In this document: one piece after another, positions 50,353 through 61,902 of the stretch | Layout: every line of letters starts with the position of its first letter | Numbering within the stretch: position 1 is the stretch's first letter | Assembly: GCF_927798095.1 (NCBI RefSeq) | Contig: NZ_CAKMMF010000033.1 | Span: 1-61,979 of the forward strand | Direction: 5' to 3' | Source of the DNA: Paenibacillus plantiphilus | GTDB taxonomy: Bacteria > Bacillota > Bacilli > Paenibacillales > Paenibacillaceae | DNA length: 61,979 nt | Notes under the pieces: generated by a model | Seen by the model: the letters and a program-made list of their open reading frames with translations, nothing else | What the model was told of the DNA's origin: nothing | The model's database searches: none | Program-made: the position numbers and the translations under genes

Positions 50353-50838
50353 TCATAGCACAACTTTTATTAGGCATACAACCGATTGCGCGGCAATTCC
50401 TTCGCCCCGTCCGGCGAATCCAAGCTGCTCTGTCGTCGTTGCCTTTACATTGACCTGAGAGAGCTCTTCCGCTTCAAGCGCACCCGCAATAATCTTCACC
50501 ATATCCGGAATATAAGGCGCCATCTTCGGCCGCTGGGCAATTATCGTTGCATCCACATTGCCAAGCTTGTAGCCCCGCTCCTTCACCATCGACCAAATAT
50601 GGAGCAGCAGCTTCAGACTGTCCGCATCCTTGAAGGCCGGATCTGTATCGGGATAATGCTTGCCGATGTCTCCAAGACCCAGCGCGCCTAATATGGCATC
50701 GCTGATGGCATGCAGCAGCACGTCTGCATCGGAATGCCCCAGCAAGCCTTTCTCATAAGGAAGAGTTACTCCGCCAATAATACATGGACGCCCCTCTACC
50801 AGTTGATGCACATCAAATCCTTGACCTACCCGAATCAT
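50353..50838 (-). CDS. ispF: 2-C-methyl-D-erythritol 2,4-cyclodiphosphate synthase
   Basis: The 161-residue enzyme of the MEP isoprenoid pathway has the zinc ligands in GFDVHQL and [13 protein letters not shown] and the final [17 protein letters not shown]. It overlaps ispD by ATGA, and both enzymes act in the same pathway. Confidence 0.98.
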   Translation of the reverse strand: MIRVGQGFDVHQLVEGRPCIIGGVTLPYEKGLLGHSDADVLLHAISDAILGALGLGDIGKHYPDTDPAFKDADSLKLLLHIWSMVKERGYKLGNVDATIIAQRPKMAPYIPDMVKIIAGALEAEELSQVNVKATTTEQLGFAGRGEGIAAQSVVCLIKVVL

Positions 50839-51566
50839 CTGCCTGTCCCCTCTCGTCTACGTTCTTCTTTCTGCTGCTCGCGATTCGCAAGCAGAAACTC
50901 CGCCCAAGGCAAATCCTCCGGAGTCGTAATCTTAATATTCGTATAATCCCCTTCAGCCACCACCACTGCAGCGCCATAACGCTCTACCACCATCGCATCA
51001 TCGGTTCCGACGAACCCCTCCGCCAGCGCCGCCTCATGGGCTTCATGCAGCAGGGAACGCCGAAAAGCCTGCGGCGTTTGAATCGCCCACAAGCTTCTAC
51101 GGTCAGGTGTCGCAACAATAATGCCGGACTCATTCACTTGCTTAATCGTATCCTTGACAGGCACAGCCAGCACAGCTGCTCCGGCATTCTCCGCAGCAGC
51201 CATGCAAGCCCGCACCGCCTCCGGCGTTACGAGAGGACGCACACCATCATGCACCATGACCCATTCGCCCTGCAGCAGCTCCAGGCCGATTCTGACCGAG
51301 TGCTGGCGCTCACTGCCTCCTGCGGCAACGGCCTTCACTTTATGTAGATGATGCTGGAGCAGAAGTTCCTCGCAGCGCGACACATCCTGTGCGCCCACGA
51401 CAAGCACAATTTCCTTGACCTCCTCCATCGCCTCGAACAGCTCAAGCGTATGGATCACAATCGGCTTGTCCTGCAATAGCAGATACTGCTTGCTCTCTGC
51501 CGTTCCCATCCGCGTTCCGCGTCCCGCCGCAACGACGATAACATCCCATTTTGCCCCAGCTAACAT
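50835..51566 (-). CDS. ispD: 2-C-methyl-D-erythritol 4-phosphate cytidylyltransferase
   Basis: The 243-residue nucleotidyltransferase has [20 protein letters not shown], where Arg and Lys bind CTP, and [14 protein letters not shown]. The C-terminal tail is basic. It makes CDP-ME, and ispF acts two steps later. AGGAAGG is close to the ATG at 51566. Confidence 0.97.
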   Translation of the reverse strand: MLAGAKWDVIVVAAGRGTRMGTAESKQYLLLQDKPIVIHTLELFEAMEEVKEIVLVVGAQDVSRCEELLLQHHLHKVKAVAAGGSERQHSVRIGLELLQGEWVMVHDGVRPLVTPEAVRACMAAAENAGAAVLAVPVKDTIKQVNESGIIVATPDRRSLWAIQTPQAFRRSLLHEAHEAALAEGFVGTDDAMVVERYGAAVVVAEGDYTNIKITTPEDLPWAEFLLANREQQKEERRREGTGR

Positions 51567-51633
51567 GCCTTCCTACCGCCTCGCTGTAAACTTGAATGTC
51601 GCAAACGCGACATCTTCAGTATATCATACCGTG

Positions 51634-52728
51634 TTACAGCGCTTTTTCCAACAGCTTCGGCTTGGCGAAGATCATTCGGCCCGCAGAGGTTTGCAGCACA
51701 CTTGTTACCAATACCTCCATCGTAATCCCGATATAATCGCGTCCACCCTCGACCACGATCATCGTGCCGTCATCAAGATAAGCAACGCCCTGCCCATGCT
51801 CCTTGCCATCCTTAATCACTTGAACGACGATTTCCTCGCCAGGCAGAACGACAGGCTTCACAGCATTTGCCAGATCATTGATATTGAGCACGGAGACACC
51901 TTGCAGCTCACATACCTTATTAAGGTTAAAATCATTCGTAACCACCTTGCCGCCGAGCGCCTTGGCCAGCTTGACCAGCTTGCTGTCTACCTCTCCATCC
52001 TCCATGTCGCCCTCATAGATCAATACCTTCACATCGAGCTCCTTTTGAATTTTGTTCAAAATATCGAGCCCACGACGTCCGCGATTGCGTTTGAGCAGGT
52101 CAGAGGAATCCGCAATATGCTGCAGCTCTTCAAGCACAAATTCCGGGATCACCAATGTCCCCTCGATAAAGCCTGTTTTGCATATATCAGCAATTCGGCC
52201 ATCAATAATGACACTCGTATCGAGAATCTTATGCTCTTCAAAAGAACTCTTCTCCGTCGATGCGGCCGACCTTGACTGCATGCCAAGAAAGGCGGAGAAT
52301 CGCTGGGACAGCTCCTCCCGTTTGCCCATCCCAATGCGCAGTCCCAAATAACCCAGAAATAATGTCAGGCAGACCGGAACAAGAAGACCCGCGCCAGTAA
52401 AGCCCGATAGAACCGGATAGAGCAGTGCCGATACCGCCAAACCGCTAATAAGTCCACCCGCTCCCGACATCAGCTCACCGGTCGGCATGGCCGAAGCGCG
52501 TTCAGCGCCCTGCTGCATCCATCTCTGAATGGGACCCGCTATTACCGTCGCCGCTGCCAATCCACAAATTGCGCCGATACCGACGTTCATATAATAGCCC
52601 CCCGAACGCTGCATGACCCCATAAGCCGATTCCGTCCAGAGTGTTCCCATATGCATCCAACTATGAACCTGACCGCCAAGAGCACCGCCAAAAAACAAAC
52701 CAATCATTTGAATTATTCTTTTCATCAC
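51634..52728 (-). CDS. yacL: PIN/TRAM-domain membrane protein YacL
   Basis: The 364-residue protein has about four N-terminal membrane segments (residues 1-130), a PIN-like domain with [15 protein letters not shown] and [11 protein letters not shown], and a C-terminal TRAM domain from about residue 290 ([20 protein letters not shown]). PIN domains are often nucleases, but the YacL substrate is unknown. It lies upstream of ispD, as in Bacillus. GTG at 52728 and ATG at 52725 are both possible starts. Confidence 0.94.
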   Translation of the reverse strand: MMKRIIQMIGLFFGGALGGQVHSWMHMGTLWTESAYGVMQRSGGYYMNVGIGAICGLAAATVIAGPIQRWMQQGAERASAMPTGELMSGAGGLISGLAVSALLYPVLSGFTGAGLLVPVCLTLFLGYLGLRIGMGKREELSQRFSAFLGMQSRSAASTEKSSFEEHKILDTSVIIDGRIADICKTGFIEGTLVIPEFVLEELQHIADSSDLLKRNRGRRGLDILNKIQKELDVKVLIYEGDMEDGEVDSKLVKLAKALGGKVVTNDFNLNKVCELQGVSVLNINDLANAVKPVVLPGEEIVVQVIKDGKEHGQGVAYLDDGTMIVVEGGRDYIGITMEVLVTSVLQTSAGRMIFAKPKLLEKAL

Positions 52729-52916
52729 ATAAATCCACCTCCATTACAATTATGATCCAATCTTTCGATCGTTAATCGTTAGGAAGGCGATATTGTCTGA
52801 GATTTTATTAACTGGAAGAGGAAATGTCTAAATTTTCGTAAAACTATTTTGAAATACGAGGCTATGACGCTTATAATGGGAAGTAGCAATGCCAATCCCG
52901 AAATGAGGTGGAATCG

Positions 52917-53312
52917 ATGAACGCCCCAACGCTGGAGCAATTTCAGCAGCAAGTATCCGAACTGCTGTTGCGTCATCGGAGCTTGCTGGATGTTTTATCT
53001 AAGTACGGTCAGGCCGGCGCTTCCGTTAATCGGGCCGTAGCCAAATCCGTCACCGAATGCGGGTGTATTGAGCTTAATGCCCGCAGACAAGAATTCACTG
53101 ACGACATTGATCTTGAGAAAGCGAAGACGAATCTGCATTATCACGTCGCCGGCAATCTGTGCGAGCACTGTAGAGACGCCATCAAGAATGAGCTCGGACG
53201 GAATTTGTTTTATATGTCCGCCATGTGCAATTTGCTCGATATTCAACTCGATGATGTCGTAGCGCAAGAATCCGACAAATGCTCTACCCTCGGTTTATTC
53301 AATCTCACGTAA
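52917..53312 (+). CDS. unknown small cysteine-containing protein
   Basis: This 131-residue protein lies on the opposite strand to its neighbours, between yacL and pssA. It is helical and soluble, with Cys residues in ECGCIE, CEHCRDA, AMCN and KCSTLG; the CxC and CxxC pairs suggest metal or redox use. It starts at ATG 52917 after GAGGTGG. A bidirectional terminator follows. I do not recognise a function with confidence. Conservation in Paenibacillaceae is my recollection only. Confidence 0.8.
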   Translation: MNAPTLEQFQQQVSELLLRHRSLLDVLSKYGQAGASVNRAVAKSVTECGCIELNARRQEFTDDIDLEKAKTNLHYHVAGNLCEHCRDAIKNELGRNLFYMSAMCNLLDIQLDDVVAQESDKCSTLGLFNLT

Positions 53313-53339
53313 TGCATACAGAGAATGGCAGAACAAAAC

Positions 53340-53382
53340 AAAACCGCCCCACTGTCCGTAATCGGATCAGCAAGGCGGTTTT
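53340..53382. terminator. bidirectional terminator between 52917 gene and pssA
   Basis: AAAACCGCC and GGCGGTTTT form perfect 9-base-pair arms around 25 bases. T tracts flank both strands, so it can serve the + strand unknown gene and the minus-strand pssA. Confidence 0.85.
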
Positions 53383-53389
53383 ATTATGT

Positions 53390-54130
53390 CTAAGCGCTAT
53401 GCTCAGTCTGAATGTTCTCCTCTTGCTTGCGGCGCTTCCGTTTGCGTCCGGGCAACCGCCGTTCAACGTTTTTTTTTAAGCCGTATAGCGCATAGAGCAC
53501 TAACGGGATAAAAATAATTTTGGACAAATGATGCGGGAACAGGATACCCAGCACAACTGCCACAACAACAATAATAGGAACGACCCAAATCGCATTCTTA
53601 GGAATACCCAGCTTCTTGAAGTTGGGATATTTAATCGTACTGACCATCAGGAATGACAATATGAGCGTACTTGCCATTAAAACGGCAACAGATATATCCT
53701 TGTGGAACAACGCCAATGTAGCAAGAACGCCTCCGGCAGCAGGTATCGGCAAGCCGATGAAATAACCTGGCATTCCCGAAACAACATTGAAACGCGCCAG
53801 TCTCAGAGCTCCGCAAATCGGGAACAACGCCGTAATAATCCAGGCAGGAGCCGCACTAAGCTCTTGAAACGCAACGCTGTACATAATAAAAGCCGGCGCA
53901 ACACCGAACGAGATCACATCCGACAACGAATCCAGCTCTTTGCCGAACTCGCTTTGCGCATTGAGCGCGCGTGCTACACGGCCGTCCACACCGTCCATCA
54001 GCATTGCGATAATAACCATCATCGCGGCGATTTCAGGCTTTGCATTCTCAGGAAACACGAGCAGGATGGCGACAATACCTAAAAATAAATTCGCCACCGT
54101 AAAAAGACTCGGTATCGATTTCGTAATCAT
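53390..54130 (-). CDS. pssA: CDP-diacylglycerol-serine O-phosphatidyltransferase
   Basis: The protein of about 246 residues has seven to eight membrane segments. The CDP-alcohol phosphotransferase signature reads DGVDGRVARALNAQSEFGKE followed by LDSLSD, with all catalytic Asp. It makes phosphatidylserine at the membrane. The C terminus is very basic (KRKRRKQEE). I chose ATG at 54130 (MITKSIPSLF) with GAGGTGG upstream. The ATG at 54145 overlaps the ribosome binding site. It is longer than Bacillus subtilis PssA. Confidence 0.93.
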   Translation of the reverse strand: MITKSIPSLFTVANLFLGIVAILLVFPENAKPEIAAMMVIIAMLMDGVDGRVARALNAQSEFGKELDSLSDVISFGVAPAFIMYSVAFQELSAAPAWIITALFPICGALRLARFNVVSGMPGYFIGLPIPAAGGVLATLALFHKDISVAVLMASTLILSFLMVSTIKYPNFKKLGIPKNAIWVVPIIVVVAVVLGILFPHHLSKIIFIPLVLYALYGLKKNVERRLPGRKRKRRKQEENIQTEHSA

Positions 54131-54283
54131 TATGCTCCACCTCATCTTTACTATGCCCCAAAACCGCTTCTTGCAGCTCTGTCGGCAAGCTGTGAGAAAA
54201 ACTTTCTAGAAAGTCTTTCGGGGATGAGCTAACTGTAAAAAAGAACCAGTTGCGGCTGTCCGCATTCTCACATTGTATGGGAT

Positions 54284-55360
54284 TTAGATTTGTCTGTCAA
54301 TGAACATCTGTTCTTGAATCCGCTTCATGCCTTCTTTAATCGCCCTTGCCCTTACCTCGCCGATCCCGTCCACAGCATCCAGTTCTTCAATCGTAGCCAT
54401 AAGAATATGCGGCAGATGCTGGAACTGCTCAACGAGATTATTCATAATAACAGCCGGCAATCGAGGGATACGGCTAAGCAGCCGGTAGCCGCGCGGGGAG
54501 ATCATCTCTTCGGCAGCCGCGCCTGATACCGAATAGCCAAGCAGCTTGATAATACTATTCACCTCTAGAAGCTCATCTGAATTCAGGCGGCGAATAGCCG
54601 AGCGGAGCTCACGAATTTTCTCTTCCTGCGGCTCTTTCGCGTAATCCTTGAGCAGGAACCAGGCTTCTTCCTCGACACCGCCAACCAGCTCTTCCATCTG
54701 CATGCTGATCAACCGGCCCTCGGTGCCAAGCTCGTTCACATAACGCTTGATCTCCATCTTGACTCTTATAACCATTTCTACCCGTTTTATGACGTGCGCA
54801 ACCTCATGGAGAGTAACCAATTCCTCAAACTCCAAGGCAGACAGGTTTGTAAAGGACTGATTCAGCACCACTTTGTACTTCTCCAGCGTTTGGATAGCTT
54901 GATTGGCTTTCGTCAGAATAACGCCCATTTCTTTGAGCGAATAGCGCAATTGGCCTTGATATAACGTAATCACATTCCGTCTCTGAGATATCGACACAAC
55001 GAGCTTTCCAGTCTGCTTCGCGACCCGCTCCGCTGTACGATGGCGAATACCCGTCTCAATCGATGAGATTGAGCTATCCGGAATAAGCTGAGTATTGGCA
55101 TACAGAACACGTCTGCGATCCTCGCTCAGAATGATCGCTCCATCCATCTTGGCCAGCTCATACAGGTAGTTAGGAGAGAAATCGCAATTAATGGAGAAGC
55201 CGCCGTCGACAACCTCCATCACTTCCGGACTGTAGCCAACGACGATAAGGGCTCCTGTCTTCGCTCGCAGAACATTATCCAAACCTTCCCTGAAAGCTGT
55301 CCCGGGCGCAACCATTTGCAGCAATTGGTTCATAATCTCTACTTGGTTAAGCTCTTTCAT
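54284..55360 (-). CDS. disA: DNA integrity scanning diadenylate cyclase DisA
   Basis: The 358-residue protein makes c-di-AMP. The DAC domain (about 10-145) has the DGA motif in AKMDGAIIL and the RHR motif in [12 protein letters not shown] helical linker follows, and a C-terminal helix-hairpin-helix region with [16 protein letters not shown] binds branched DNA. It lies 12 bases downstream of radA; RadA is known to modulate DisA. Confidence 0.97.
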   Translation of the reverse strand: MKELNQVEIMNQLLQMVAPGTAFREGLDNVLRAKTGALIVVGYSPEVMEVVDGGFSINCDFSPNYLYELAKMDGAIILSEDRRRVLYANTQLIPDSSISSIETGIRHRTAERVAKQTGKLVVSISQRRNVITLYQGQLRYSLKEMGVILTKANQAIQTLEKYKVVLNQSFTNLSALEFEELVTLHEVAHVIKRVEMVIRVKMEIKRYVNELGTEGRLISMQMEELVGGVEEEAWFLLKDYAKEPQEEKIRELRSAIRRLNSDELLEVNSIIKLLGYSVSGAAAEEMISPRGYRLLSRIPRLPAVIMNNLVEQFQHLPHILMATIEELDAVDGIGEVRARAIKEGMKRIQEQMFIDRQI

Positions 55361-55372
55361 CTTGGGGCCCCC

Positions 55373-56740
55373 TTATTCGAACGCTGCTGAGAGCGCTTCC
55401 GCTACCGTCTCGACACCGATGATTTGTATGCCGGAGGGCGGACTCCAGCCTTTCATGCTCTTCTTAGGCATAATGACTCGTTTGAAGCCAAGCTTCTGTG
55501 CTTCCCTCACCCGCTGCTCGGCTCGCGATACTGCTCGAACCTCTCCAGTAAGTCCAATCTCGCCGAAAATAACATCAAACGGGCGGGTCGGCGCATCGCG
55601 GAAGCTGGATGCAATGCTGACTGCCGCTGCCAAATCAACGGCAGGTTCGTCCAGCTTTATGCCACCCGCCACATTCAGATAAGCATCCTGTGTCTGCAGA
55701 AACATGCCCATTCTTTTCTCCAGCACAGCAATAATAAGCACCAGCCGGTTATGATCAATGCCCGTCGACATCCGCCGAGGCGACGGGAAGTTCGTCGATG
55801 CAACCAGTGCCTGAAGCTCAACAAGGACAGGACGCGTTCCTTCCATGCTTGCCACGACAGTAGAACCTGATACGCCAAGAGGCCTCTCTGATAAGAACAG
55901 CTCCGATGGATTGCTTACCTCCCGCAGACCCGCTTCGCCCATTTCGAAGATACCGATTTCATTCGTAGATCCGAACCGGTTCTTCACCGCTCGCAGCAGC
56001 CGGTAAGTGTGATGCCGTTCGCCCTCGAAATAAAGCACGCAGTCCACCATATGCTCCAGCATTCTTGGACCTGCTATTGCGCCTTCCTTCGTCACATGAC
56101 CGACAAGCACCGTTGCAATCCCCTTAATCTTCGCAACCCGCATGAAATGGGCGGTGCATTCACGAACCTGAGATACGCTTCCCGGAGCAGACTGCACACT
56201 CGGATCATACACCGTTTGAATGGAATCGATGACGAGAAAATCAGGCTTTACGGATTCAATCGCATCATTTATGAGCTCCATATTCGTCTCGCACAGCACG
56301 TACAGCTTATCTGTCAACGCACCCAGACGGTCAGCACGCAAGCGTGTCTGCCTGACCGATTCCTCGCCTGATATATAGAGTACAGTCAGCTGCTGTGATG
56401 CGAGAGCGTGTGACGTTTGGAGCAGCAGCGTTGACTTGCCGATACCAGGATCGCCCCCAACCAATATAAGCGATCCCGGCACAACGCCTCCGCCGAGCAC
56501 ACGGTTTAGTTCCCCCAACGATGTTTCGATGCGCGGCTCTTGACCATTATCTATATGTATGATGGGAACCGGCTTTTCTTTCGCCCCACTAATAGAAGTG
56601 CCTATCCCTTGCGTCTTAACAACTGTTTCCTTCTCTTCCACCATCGTATTCCAGGCGCCGCAGCCAGGACATTTGCCCAGCCATTTAGGCGCTTCTGTGC
56701 CGCATTCGGTGCAAGCGAACTTTATTTTAACTTTTGCCAT
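55373..56740 (-). CDS. radA: DNA repair protein RadA
   Basis: The 455-residue protein has an N-terminal C4 zinc finger CTECG...CPGCG, the RecA-like core with Walker [13 protein letters not shown] and the KNRFG motif, and a Lon-type C-terminal domain. It drives branch migration in recombination. ATG at 56740 has AAGGAG upstream. The ATG at 56758 adds six residues without a proper site. Confidence 0.97.
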   Translation of the reverse strand: MAKVKIKFACTECGTEAPKWLGKCPGCGAWNTMVEEKETVVKTQGIGTSISGAKEKPVPIIHIDNGQEPRIETSLGELNRVLGGGVVPGSLILVGGDPGIGKSTLLLQTSHALASQQLTVLYISGEESVRQTRLRADRLGALTDKLYVLCETNMELINDAIESVKPDFLVIDSIQTVYDPSVQSAPGSVSQVRECTAHFMRVAKIKGIATVLVGHVTKEGAIAGPRMLEHMVDCVLYFEGERHHTYRLLRAVKNRFGSTNEIGIFEMGEAGLREVSNPSELFLSERPLGVSGSTVVASMEGTRPVLVELQALVASTNFPSPRRMSTGIDHNRLVLIIAVLEKRMGMFLQTQDAYLNVAGGIKLDEPAVDLAAAVSIASSFRDAPTRPFDVIFGEIGLTGEVRAVSRAEQRVREAQKLGFKRVIMPKKSMKGWSPPSGIQIIGVETVAEALSAAFE

Positions 56741-56824
56741 GTAAGGCTCCTTATGCAAATTCCGCTACATTAAAAGTTTACCATTTATTACGTAGGGAAG
56801 AAACCTATATGTTAATCTCTGAGC

Positions 56825-56870
56825 AAAAAAGTTCCCATCCGCTCATTATGAGCAAAATGGGAACTTTTTC
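56825..56870 (-). terminator. terminator after clpC
   Basis: AAAAGTTCCCAT and ATGGGAACTTTT form perfect 12-base-pair arms around 18 bases, with extra A and T tracts on both sides. It ends the ctsR operon about 100 bases after clpC. Confidence 0.85.
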
Positions 56871-56966
56871 TGCATATATGGATATTTATTCGGCTTGCTT
56901 CCTATGAATCATTAGCTTCCGCTGACGATTCATCACGTACACGTAGCCTGCAGCTCCAGCTGTCGA

Positions 56967-59438
56967 TTATGATTTGGCAGCTGGCTCTTCAGATGCAGCC
57001 GATTCGGGCTCCGAATTCTCACGGGTGACCGTCAAAGCTCCGTCTTTCTCATCAATGATCAGCTTATCTCCTTTAGAGATATTGCCCATAAGCAGATCCT
57101 CGGACAGACGGTCCTCAATATGCTTCTGAATCGCCCGGCGAAGCGGACGCGCTCCATACTGCGGATCAAAGCCTTCCTTCGCCAGGAATGCCTTCGCAGT
57201 GTCGGTCAACGTGAAGTCAACCTCCTGCTCACGCAGACGCTTGCGCAGCTCCTCGCCCATCAAGGAAACGATCTGTGCGATATGCTCCTGCTCCAACGAA
57301 TGGAACACGATCGTTTCATCGATCCGGTTCAGGAATTCTGGGCGGAAGCTCTTCTTCAGCTCAGCCATAACTTTATCCTTCATAATATTGAAATCACGAC
57401 CCGCATCATGCACTGCGGTGAAGCCAAGCGAGGAATTCCGCTTGATCTGATCTGCGCCTACATTCGATGTCATAATGATAAGCGTATTCCGGAAGTCAAC
57501 GACTCTGCCCTTGGAGTCCGTCAGACGGCCATCCTCAAGCACCTGCAGCAAAATGTTGAACACTTCGGGATGCGCCTTCTCAATTTCATCAAGAAGAACA
57601 ACAGAATATGGTTTGCGGCGAACCTTCTCGGTTAGCTGACCGCCTTCTTCATAACCGACATACCCTGGAGGCGCTCCGACCAAACGCGAGGTGGAATGCT
57701 TCTCCATATACTCGGACATATCGATGCGGATAACCGCGTTTTCTTCACCGAACATCGCTTCTGCCAATGCGCGAGCAAGCTCAGTCTTACCGACACCGGT
57801 TGGTCCAAGGAAGATGAAGGAGCCCATCGGACGCTTCGGATCCTTGAGTCCGGCTCTTGCACGGCGAATGGCCCGCGATACCGCTTTAACCGCTTCATCC
57901 TGACCGATGACACGGTCATGAAGAATTTCTTCCATCTTCAGCAGACGCTGCGTTTCTTCCTCAGCCAGCTTGCTGACCGGGATTCCCGTCCAGCTGGCGA
58001 CAACCTGAGCAATATCCTCTGTTGTGACCTCGGAATCCGTACGCCCCTGCTTTTCTTTCCATTGATTCTTCGTGATATCCAGCTCTTCGCGAATTTTCTG
58101 CTCTGTATCGCGCAGGGCGGCAGCCTTCTCAAACTCCTGGCTTTGAACCGCGGAATCCTTCTCCTTGCGAATATCATCCAGACGATTCTCAAGCTGCTTC
58201 AAGTTTGGCGGTATCGTGTAGGATTTCAGGCGTACTTTGGAGCTCGCCTCATCAATCAGGTCAATCGCTTTATCCGGCAGGAAACGATCCGTAATATAAC
58301 GGTCGGATAATTTGACCGCTTGCTCGATCGCTTCATCGGTAATTTTCACCCGGTGATGCGCTTCATAACGGTCACGCAATCCGTGCAGAATTTGGATCGC
58401 CTCTTCAGGAGATGGCTGATCTACCGTAATTGGTTGGAAACGGCGCTCCAGCGCTGCATCCTTCTCGATATACTTCCGGTATTCATCCAGCGTCGTTGCA
58501 CCGATGCACTGCAGCTCGCCACGGGCCAGTGAAGGTTTCAGAATATTAGAAGCATCAATGGCTCCCTCTGCGCCGCCCGCGCCGATCAGCGTATGCAGCT
58601 CGTCGATGAACAGAATGATATTTCCTGCCTGTCTGATCTCATCCATAATCTTCTTCAGACGATCTTCAAACTCACCGCGATATTTGGTGCCAGCGACGAC
58701 GGAGCCCATATCCAGCGTCATCACTCGTTTGTCACGCAGCGTCTCCGGAATTTCTCCGGCAATGATTTTCTGGGCAAGACCTTCTGCGATCGCTGTTTTA
58801 CCTACGCCAGGCTCGCCAATCAGTACGGGATTATTTTTCGTACGACGGCTTAACACTTGAATGACGCGCTCAATTTCTTTGCTCCGGCCGATGACAGGAT
58901 CGAGATTGCCATCCTTCGCGTAGGCGGTCAGATCCCGGGCAAGGCCGTCAAGCGTAGGTGTGCTCACATTGGACGGTGCGCCATGGCTGCTGGATACCGC
59001 TTCGCTGCTGCCAAGCAGCTGCAGCACCTGCTGACGCGCTTTGTTAAGGCTGATGCCAAGGTTGTTAAGCACTCGTGCCGCTACGCCTTCGCCTTCCCGT
59101 ATAAGACCAAGAAGGATATGCTCTGTGCCTACATAGGTATGACCGAGCTTGCGCGCTTCATCCATGGACAGCTCGATAACCTTCTTCGCACGCGGTGTGT
59201 AGGCAATATTCGTTGGCTGCTCCTGCCCGCGTCCAATTAACGTTTCGACTTCATCTTGAATCTTCTCCAAGCTTAGACCAAGTCCGATAAGAGCTTTCGC
59301 TGCAATGCCTTCCCCTTCACGGTTCAAGCCAAGCAGAATATGTTCTGTGCCAATATTATTATGACCGAGACGAACCGCTTCTTCCTGTGCCAGTGCAAGC
59401 ACCTTCTGCGCACGTTCTGTAAATCTACCAAATATCAT
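56967..59438 (-). CDS. clpC: ATP-dependent Clp protease ATP-binding subunit ClpC
   Basis: The 823-residue Hsp100 has two N-terminal Clp repeats, two AAA+ modules with [15 protein letters not shown] and [15 protein letters not shown], and a UVR-containing middle domain. It unfolds proteins, including those marked with phosphoarginine by McsB, for ClpP. It overlaps mcsB by ATGA. It is under CtsR control in the operon. Confidence 0.98.
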   Translation of the reverse strand: MIFGRFTERAQKVLALAQEEAVRLGHNNIGTEHILLGLNREGEGIAAKALIGLGLSLEKIQDEVETLIGRGQEQPTNIAYTPRAKKVIELSMDEARKLGHTYVGTEHILLGLIREGEGVAARVLNNLGISLNKARQQVLQLLGSSEAVSSSHGAPSNVSTPTLDGLARDLTAYAKDGNLDPVIGRSKEIERVIQVLSRRTKNNPVLIGEPGVGKTAIAEGLAQKIIAGEIPETLRDKRVMTLDMGSVVAGTKYRGEFEDRLKKIMDEIRQAGNIILFIDELHTLIGAGGAEGAIDASNILKPSLARGELQCIGATTLDEYRKYIEKDAALERRFQPITVDQPSPEEAIQILHGLRDRYEAHHRVKITDEAIEQAVKLSDRYITDRFLPDKAIDLIDEASSKVRLKSYTIPPNLKQLENRLDDIRKEKDSAVQSQEFEKAAALRDTEQKIREELDITKNQWKEKQGRTDSEVTTEDIAQVVASWTGIPVSKLAEEETQRLLKMEEILHDRVIGQDEAVKAVSRAIRRARAGLKDPKRPMGSFIFLGPTGVGKTELARALAEAMFGEENAVIRIDMSEYMEKHSTSRLVGAPPGYVGYEEGGQLTEKVRRKPYSVVLLDEIEKAHPEVFNILLQVLEDGRLTDSKGRVVDFRNTLIIMTSNVGADQIKRNSSLGFTAVHDAGRDFNIMKDKVMAELKKSFRPEFLNRIDETIVFHSLEQEHIAQIVSLMGEELRKRLREQEVDFTLTDTAKAFLAKEGFDPQYGARPLRRAIQKHIEDRLSEDLLMGNISKGDKLIIDEKDGALTVTRENSEPESAASEEPAAKS

Positions 59439-60520
59439 GTAGATACACCCCCATGATCTGATTTGCTTATTAATTGCTGACGTATAAGCTCAGCTCGCCG
59501 TACATCCCGTTGTTCAGGGCTCATCTTCTCATGAAACACCTGCTGCAGGAAGCCCGGCTGCGTTAATACCATCATTTCATTCATCACCTGCGGCGATACA
59601 TCTTTAATAAGTCCTAGATCAATTCCAAGCCTTACATCAGACAAGCGTTGCGCCGCTTCTTTGGAGTCCAATATCATGGCGTGAGAGAGAATGCCGTAGG
59701 AGCGGTACACCCGATCCTCAAGCCGCACACGCGACTCCTCCAGCATCTTGCCGCGGGCAGCACGCTCATGCTCGATAATTTGCTTCGCAACACTGTACAG
59801 ATTATCCAGAATTTCAGTCTCGGACTGTCCCAAAGTAATCTGATTCGAAATTTGAAACAAATTGCCCAGCGCCTCGCTGCCTTCTCCGTAAATTCCCCGT
59901 ACTGCAAGCCCCACCTGCGTAATCGCCGATAAAATGCGATTAATCTGCTGTGACAGAACAAGCGCGGGCAGATGCATCATCACAGAGCCGCGAATGCCGG
60001 TACCGACATTCGTCGGGCAACTCGTCAGATAGCCGCGTCTTTCATCATATGCATAATCGGCCACTTCTTCAAAAATATCGTCAATACGGCTCGCCTGCTC
60101 CCATGCCTCATTAATTTGAAAGCCAGGATACAGACATTGAATCCGCAAATGATCCTCTTCATTAACCATAATGCTTACAGCTTCATTCTCACTAAGAATA
60201 AATGCCCCGTGTCTGGATTCGTTGGCCAGGTTCGGACTAATCAAATGCTTCTCAACAAGTACTCTTCGTTCCAGCTCATTAAGCTCAGACAGCTCAATCG
60301 TATCGAATTTGCCGAGTCCATCAAGCCTGCCATTCTCTGCAACGGATGTGAGCCGCTCCATAACCTCGCGAGCCTGTTCGTTCGTTGCAAGCATGGGGAA
60401 CGGATGCGCGCGTATGTTCCGTGCGATCCGAATTCGGCTGCTAATGACAATATCAGCGTCTGGGCCGGTCCCCTTCATCCAATCGCTTAGCGCGTGCTGC
60501 GCAAAAGAACGTTTTGTCAA
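59435..60520 (-). CDS. mcsB: protein arginine kinase McsB
   Basis: The 361-residue phosphagen-kinase-fold protein phosphorylates arginine in proteins, marking them for Clp[11 protein letters not shown] binds ATP, and the C-terminal catalytic domain includes [13 protein letters not shown]. The start is TTG at 60520 with AGGAAGG upstream. It needs McsA for activity. It follows mcsA by 23 bases. Confidence 0.97.
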   Translation of the reverse strand: MTKRSFAQHALSDWMKGTGPDADIVISSRIRIARNIRAHPFPMLATNEQAREVMERLTSVAENGRLDGLGKFDTIELSELNELERRVLVEKHLISPNLANESRHGAFILSENEAVSIMVNEEDHLRIQCLYPGFQINEAWEQASRIDDIFEEVADYAYDERRGYLTSCPTNVGTGIRGSVMMHLPALVLSQQINRILSAITQVGLAVRGIYGEGSEALGNLFQISNQITLGQSETEILDNLYSVAKQIIEHERAARGKMLEESRVRLEDRVYRSYGILSHAMILDSKEAAQRLSDVRLGIDLGLIKDVSPQVMNEMMVLTQPGFLQQVFHEKMSPEQRDVRRAELIRQQLISKSDHGGVST

Positions 60521-60543
60521 ACCGATTCACCCTTCCTAACCGC

Positions 60544-61065
60544 CTAACTGTCGGCGACTTTGCGCTCCAGTTCTCGAATTTGGTCACGAAGCTGCGCCGC
60601 ATTCTCGAATTCCTCAATTTCAATTTGCTCATGAAGATCTCTTCTTAACTGCTCAATCTCACGCTTAATTTGAATTTGACCGCCGGCGCGTTTCGGAACT
60701 TTACCAATATGAGCGGTACTTCCATGCACCCGTTTAAGAATTGGGTCCAGCTTATCGCCGAATTGCGAATAACATTTGCTGCATCCCAAACGTCCCATCT
60801 TACTGAACTGCGTATAGGTCAGACCACAAGTCTCACAACGCAATGGTTGCGGCTTAGCGCCAAATCCGTGCACCGTGCTTGCCGATTCAAAATCGAGTAA
60901 ACCGGATAGAAGACTATGGATCGAGAAACCGTTCGACGTGCCCGGTATTCCTTCCCCTTTCTCCCTTGCACACAATTCACAGATATGGAACTCTGTCTTC
61001 TCTCCATTAACAATCTTCGTAAAATGAAGCGTTGCCGGCTTCTTGCCGCATTCCTGACAAATCAT
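60544..61065 (-). CDS. mcsA: McsA, activator of McsB
   Basis: The 173-residue protein carries four CxxC pairs, CQECG, CELCA, CETCG and CSKCY, in the N-terminal two thirds, and a C-terminal UVR motif with LRRDLHEQIEIEEFENAAQL. The zinc fingers stimulate McsB, and oxidation of them is a stress signal. It lies between ctsR and mcsB. Confidence 0.97.
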   Translation of the reverse strand: MICQECGKKPATLHFTKIVNGEKTEFHICELCAREKGEGIPGTSNGFSIHSLLSGLLDFESASTVHGFGAKPQPLRCETCGLTYTQFSKMGRLGCSKCYSQFGDKLDPILKRVHGSTAHIGKVPKRAGGQIQIKREIEQLRRDLHEQIEIEEFENAAQLRDQIRELERKVADS

Positions 61066-61109
61066 TCCGGATTAGTCCCTCCTTTTGCAAGGCCAAAAGG
61101 CGCACAAAT

Positions 61110-61571
61110 TTACTTGATAAGCAGTGTGATCAGCATTGCTTTCAGAAGCCTTGCCCGAATCTCGTCGCGCAGCGGCAGTTTAACCGCAATCGCTTCACGA
61201 GAGACTGCGGCCCGCAGCAGATTGGCTTCCCGTTTGGAAATGAATCCCGCTTCCTCCAGCTGATAAATCAATCCTTCTGCCGCACTTTGATCTACTTGGT
61301 CGCCAACGGTTTCAGCGATATGTCCTTGAATCGCTGTTAATGTCGGCAGCTCGATTCGTTGAATACGAATGTATCCGCCGCCACCTCGCTTGCTCTCGAC
61401 TACATAGCCCTTTTCCAAAGTAAATCTCGTGCTGATGACGTAATTGATCTGTGAAGGAACACATGAGAATTGATCGGCCAATTCGTTGCGCTGCAGCTCT
61501 ACCGCACCCTCGGAGCTCTCCTGTAGCATATGCTTCAAATGCTGCTCAATGAGATCGGAAATGTTGCGCAT
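61110..61571 (-). CDS. ctsR: transcriptional regulator CtsR
   Basis: The 153-residue repressor has a winged helix-turn-helix N-terminal domain with CVPSQINYVISTRFTLEKGY and the glycine-rich wing RGGGGYIRI that senses heat. It blocks clp and other protein-quality genes by binding direct heptad repeats. Its own promoter has such a site. AAGGAGG precedes the ATG at 61571. Confidence 0.98.
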   Translation of the reverse strand: MRNISDLIEQHLKHMLQESSEGAVELQRNELADQFSCVPSQINYVISTRFTLEKGYVVESKRGGGGYIRIQRIELPTLTAIQGHIAETVGDQVDQSAAEGLIYQLEEAGFISKREANLLRAAVSREAIAVKLPLRDEIRARLLKAMLITLLIK

Positions 61572-61654
61572 TTCGCTAACCTCCTTCAGTTGCAGAACAG
61601 AACTGGTTCATTGAACCATGCCGTCAAAATAGTCAAAGTTTTGCGACAATTGAC

Positions 61655-61671
61655 TTTGACTTTCTTTGACT
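61655..61671 (-). promoter_or_regulatory. CtsR operator (direct heptads)
   Basis: On the minus strand AGTCAAA GAA AGTCAAA matches the known RGTCAAANNNRGTCAAA CtsR site perfectly. It starts nine bases after the -10 element, covering the start point, so CtsR should block this operon. A weaker inverted GTCAAA pair lies nearby at 61622-61637. Confidence 0.9.
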
Positions 61672-61679
61672 TTAATTTT

Positions 61680-61707
61680 ATTATACGCATTATCAACAAA
61701 AGGTCAA
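61680..61707 (-). promoter_or_regulatory. sigma-A promoter of the ctsR operon
   Basis: On the minus strand TTGACC and TATAAT are separated by 16 bases, right upstream of the CtsR box. It drives ctsR-mcsA-mcsB-clpC. Confidence 0.85.
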
Positions 61708-61870
61708 GTGGCTATCTGTCCTTGTCCTATCTTCCCTTACTATGATTGGCGGATACATACGAAATATACCTGTAAAGATCATTACCCCAATATGCGGTTA
61801 TTGAACGTCTCATTCGTACCGTGGCTCAGACATTCACCCCCGTATATTATTCGCGATTTTGACACAACAA

Positions 61871-61897
61871 AAAACCGACCGTGTACCACGGTCGGTT
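61871..61897 (-). terminator. terminator of the upstream rrn operon
   Basis: AACCGACCGTG and CACGGTCGGTT form a perfect 11-base-pair stem around TAC, followed on the minus strand by T residues. It lies a few bases past the 5S 3' end. Confidence 0.9.
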
Positions 61898-61902
61898 CTT
61901 CG

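Noticed and set aside
51593..51613. ATGTCGC/GCGACAT hairpin between yacL and ispD as a terminator
   Set aside because: There is a 7-base-pair stem but no T tract on either strand.
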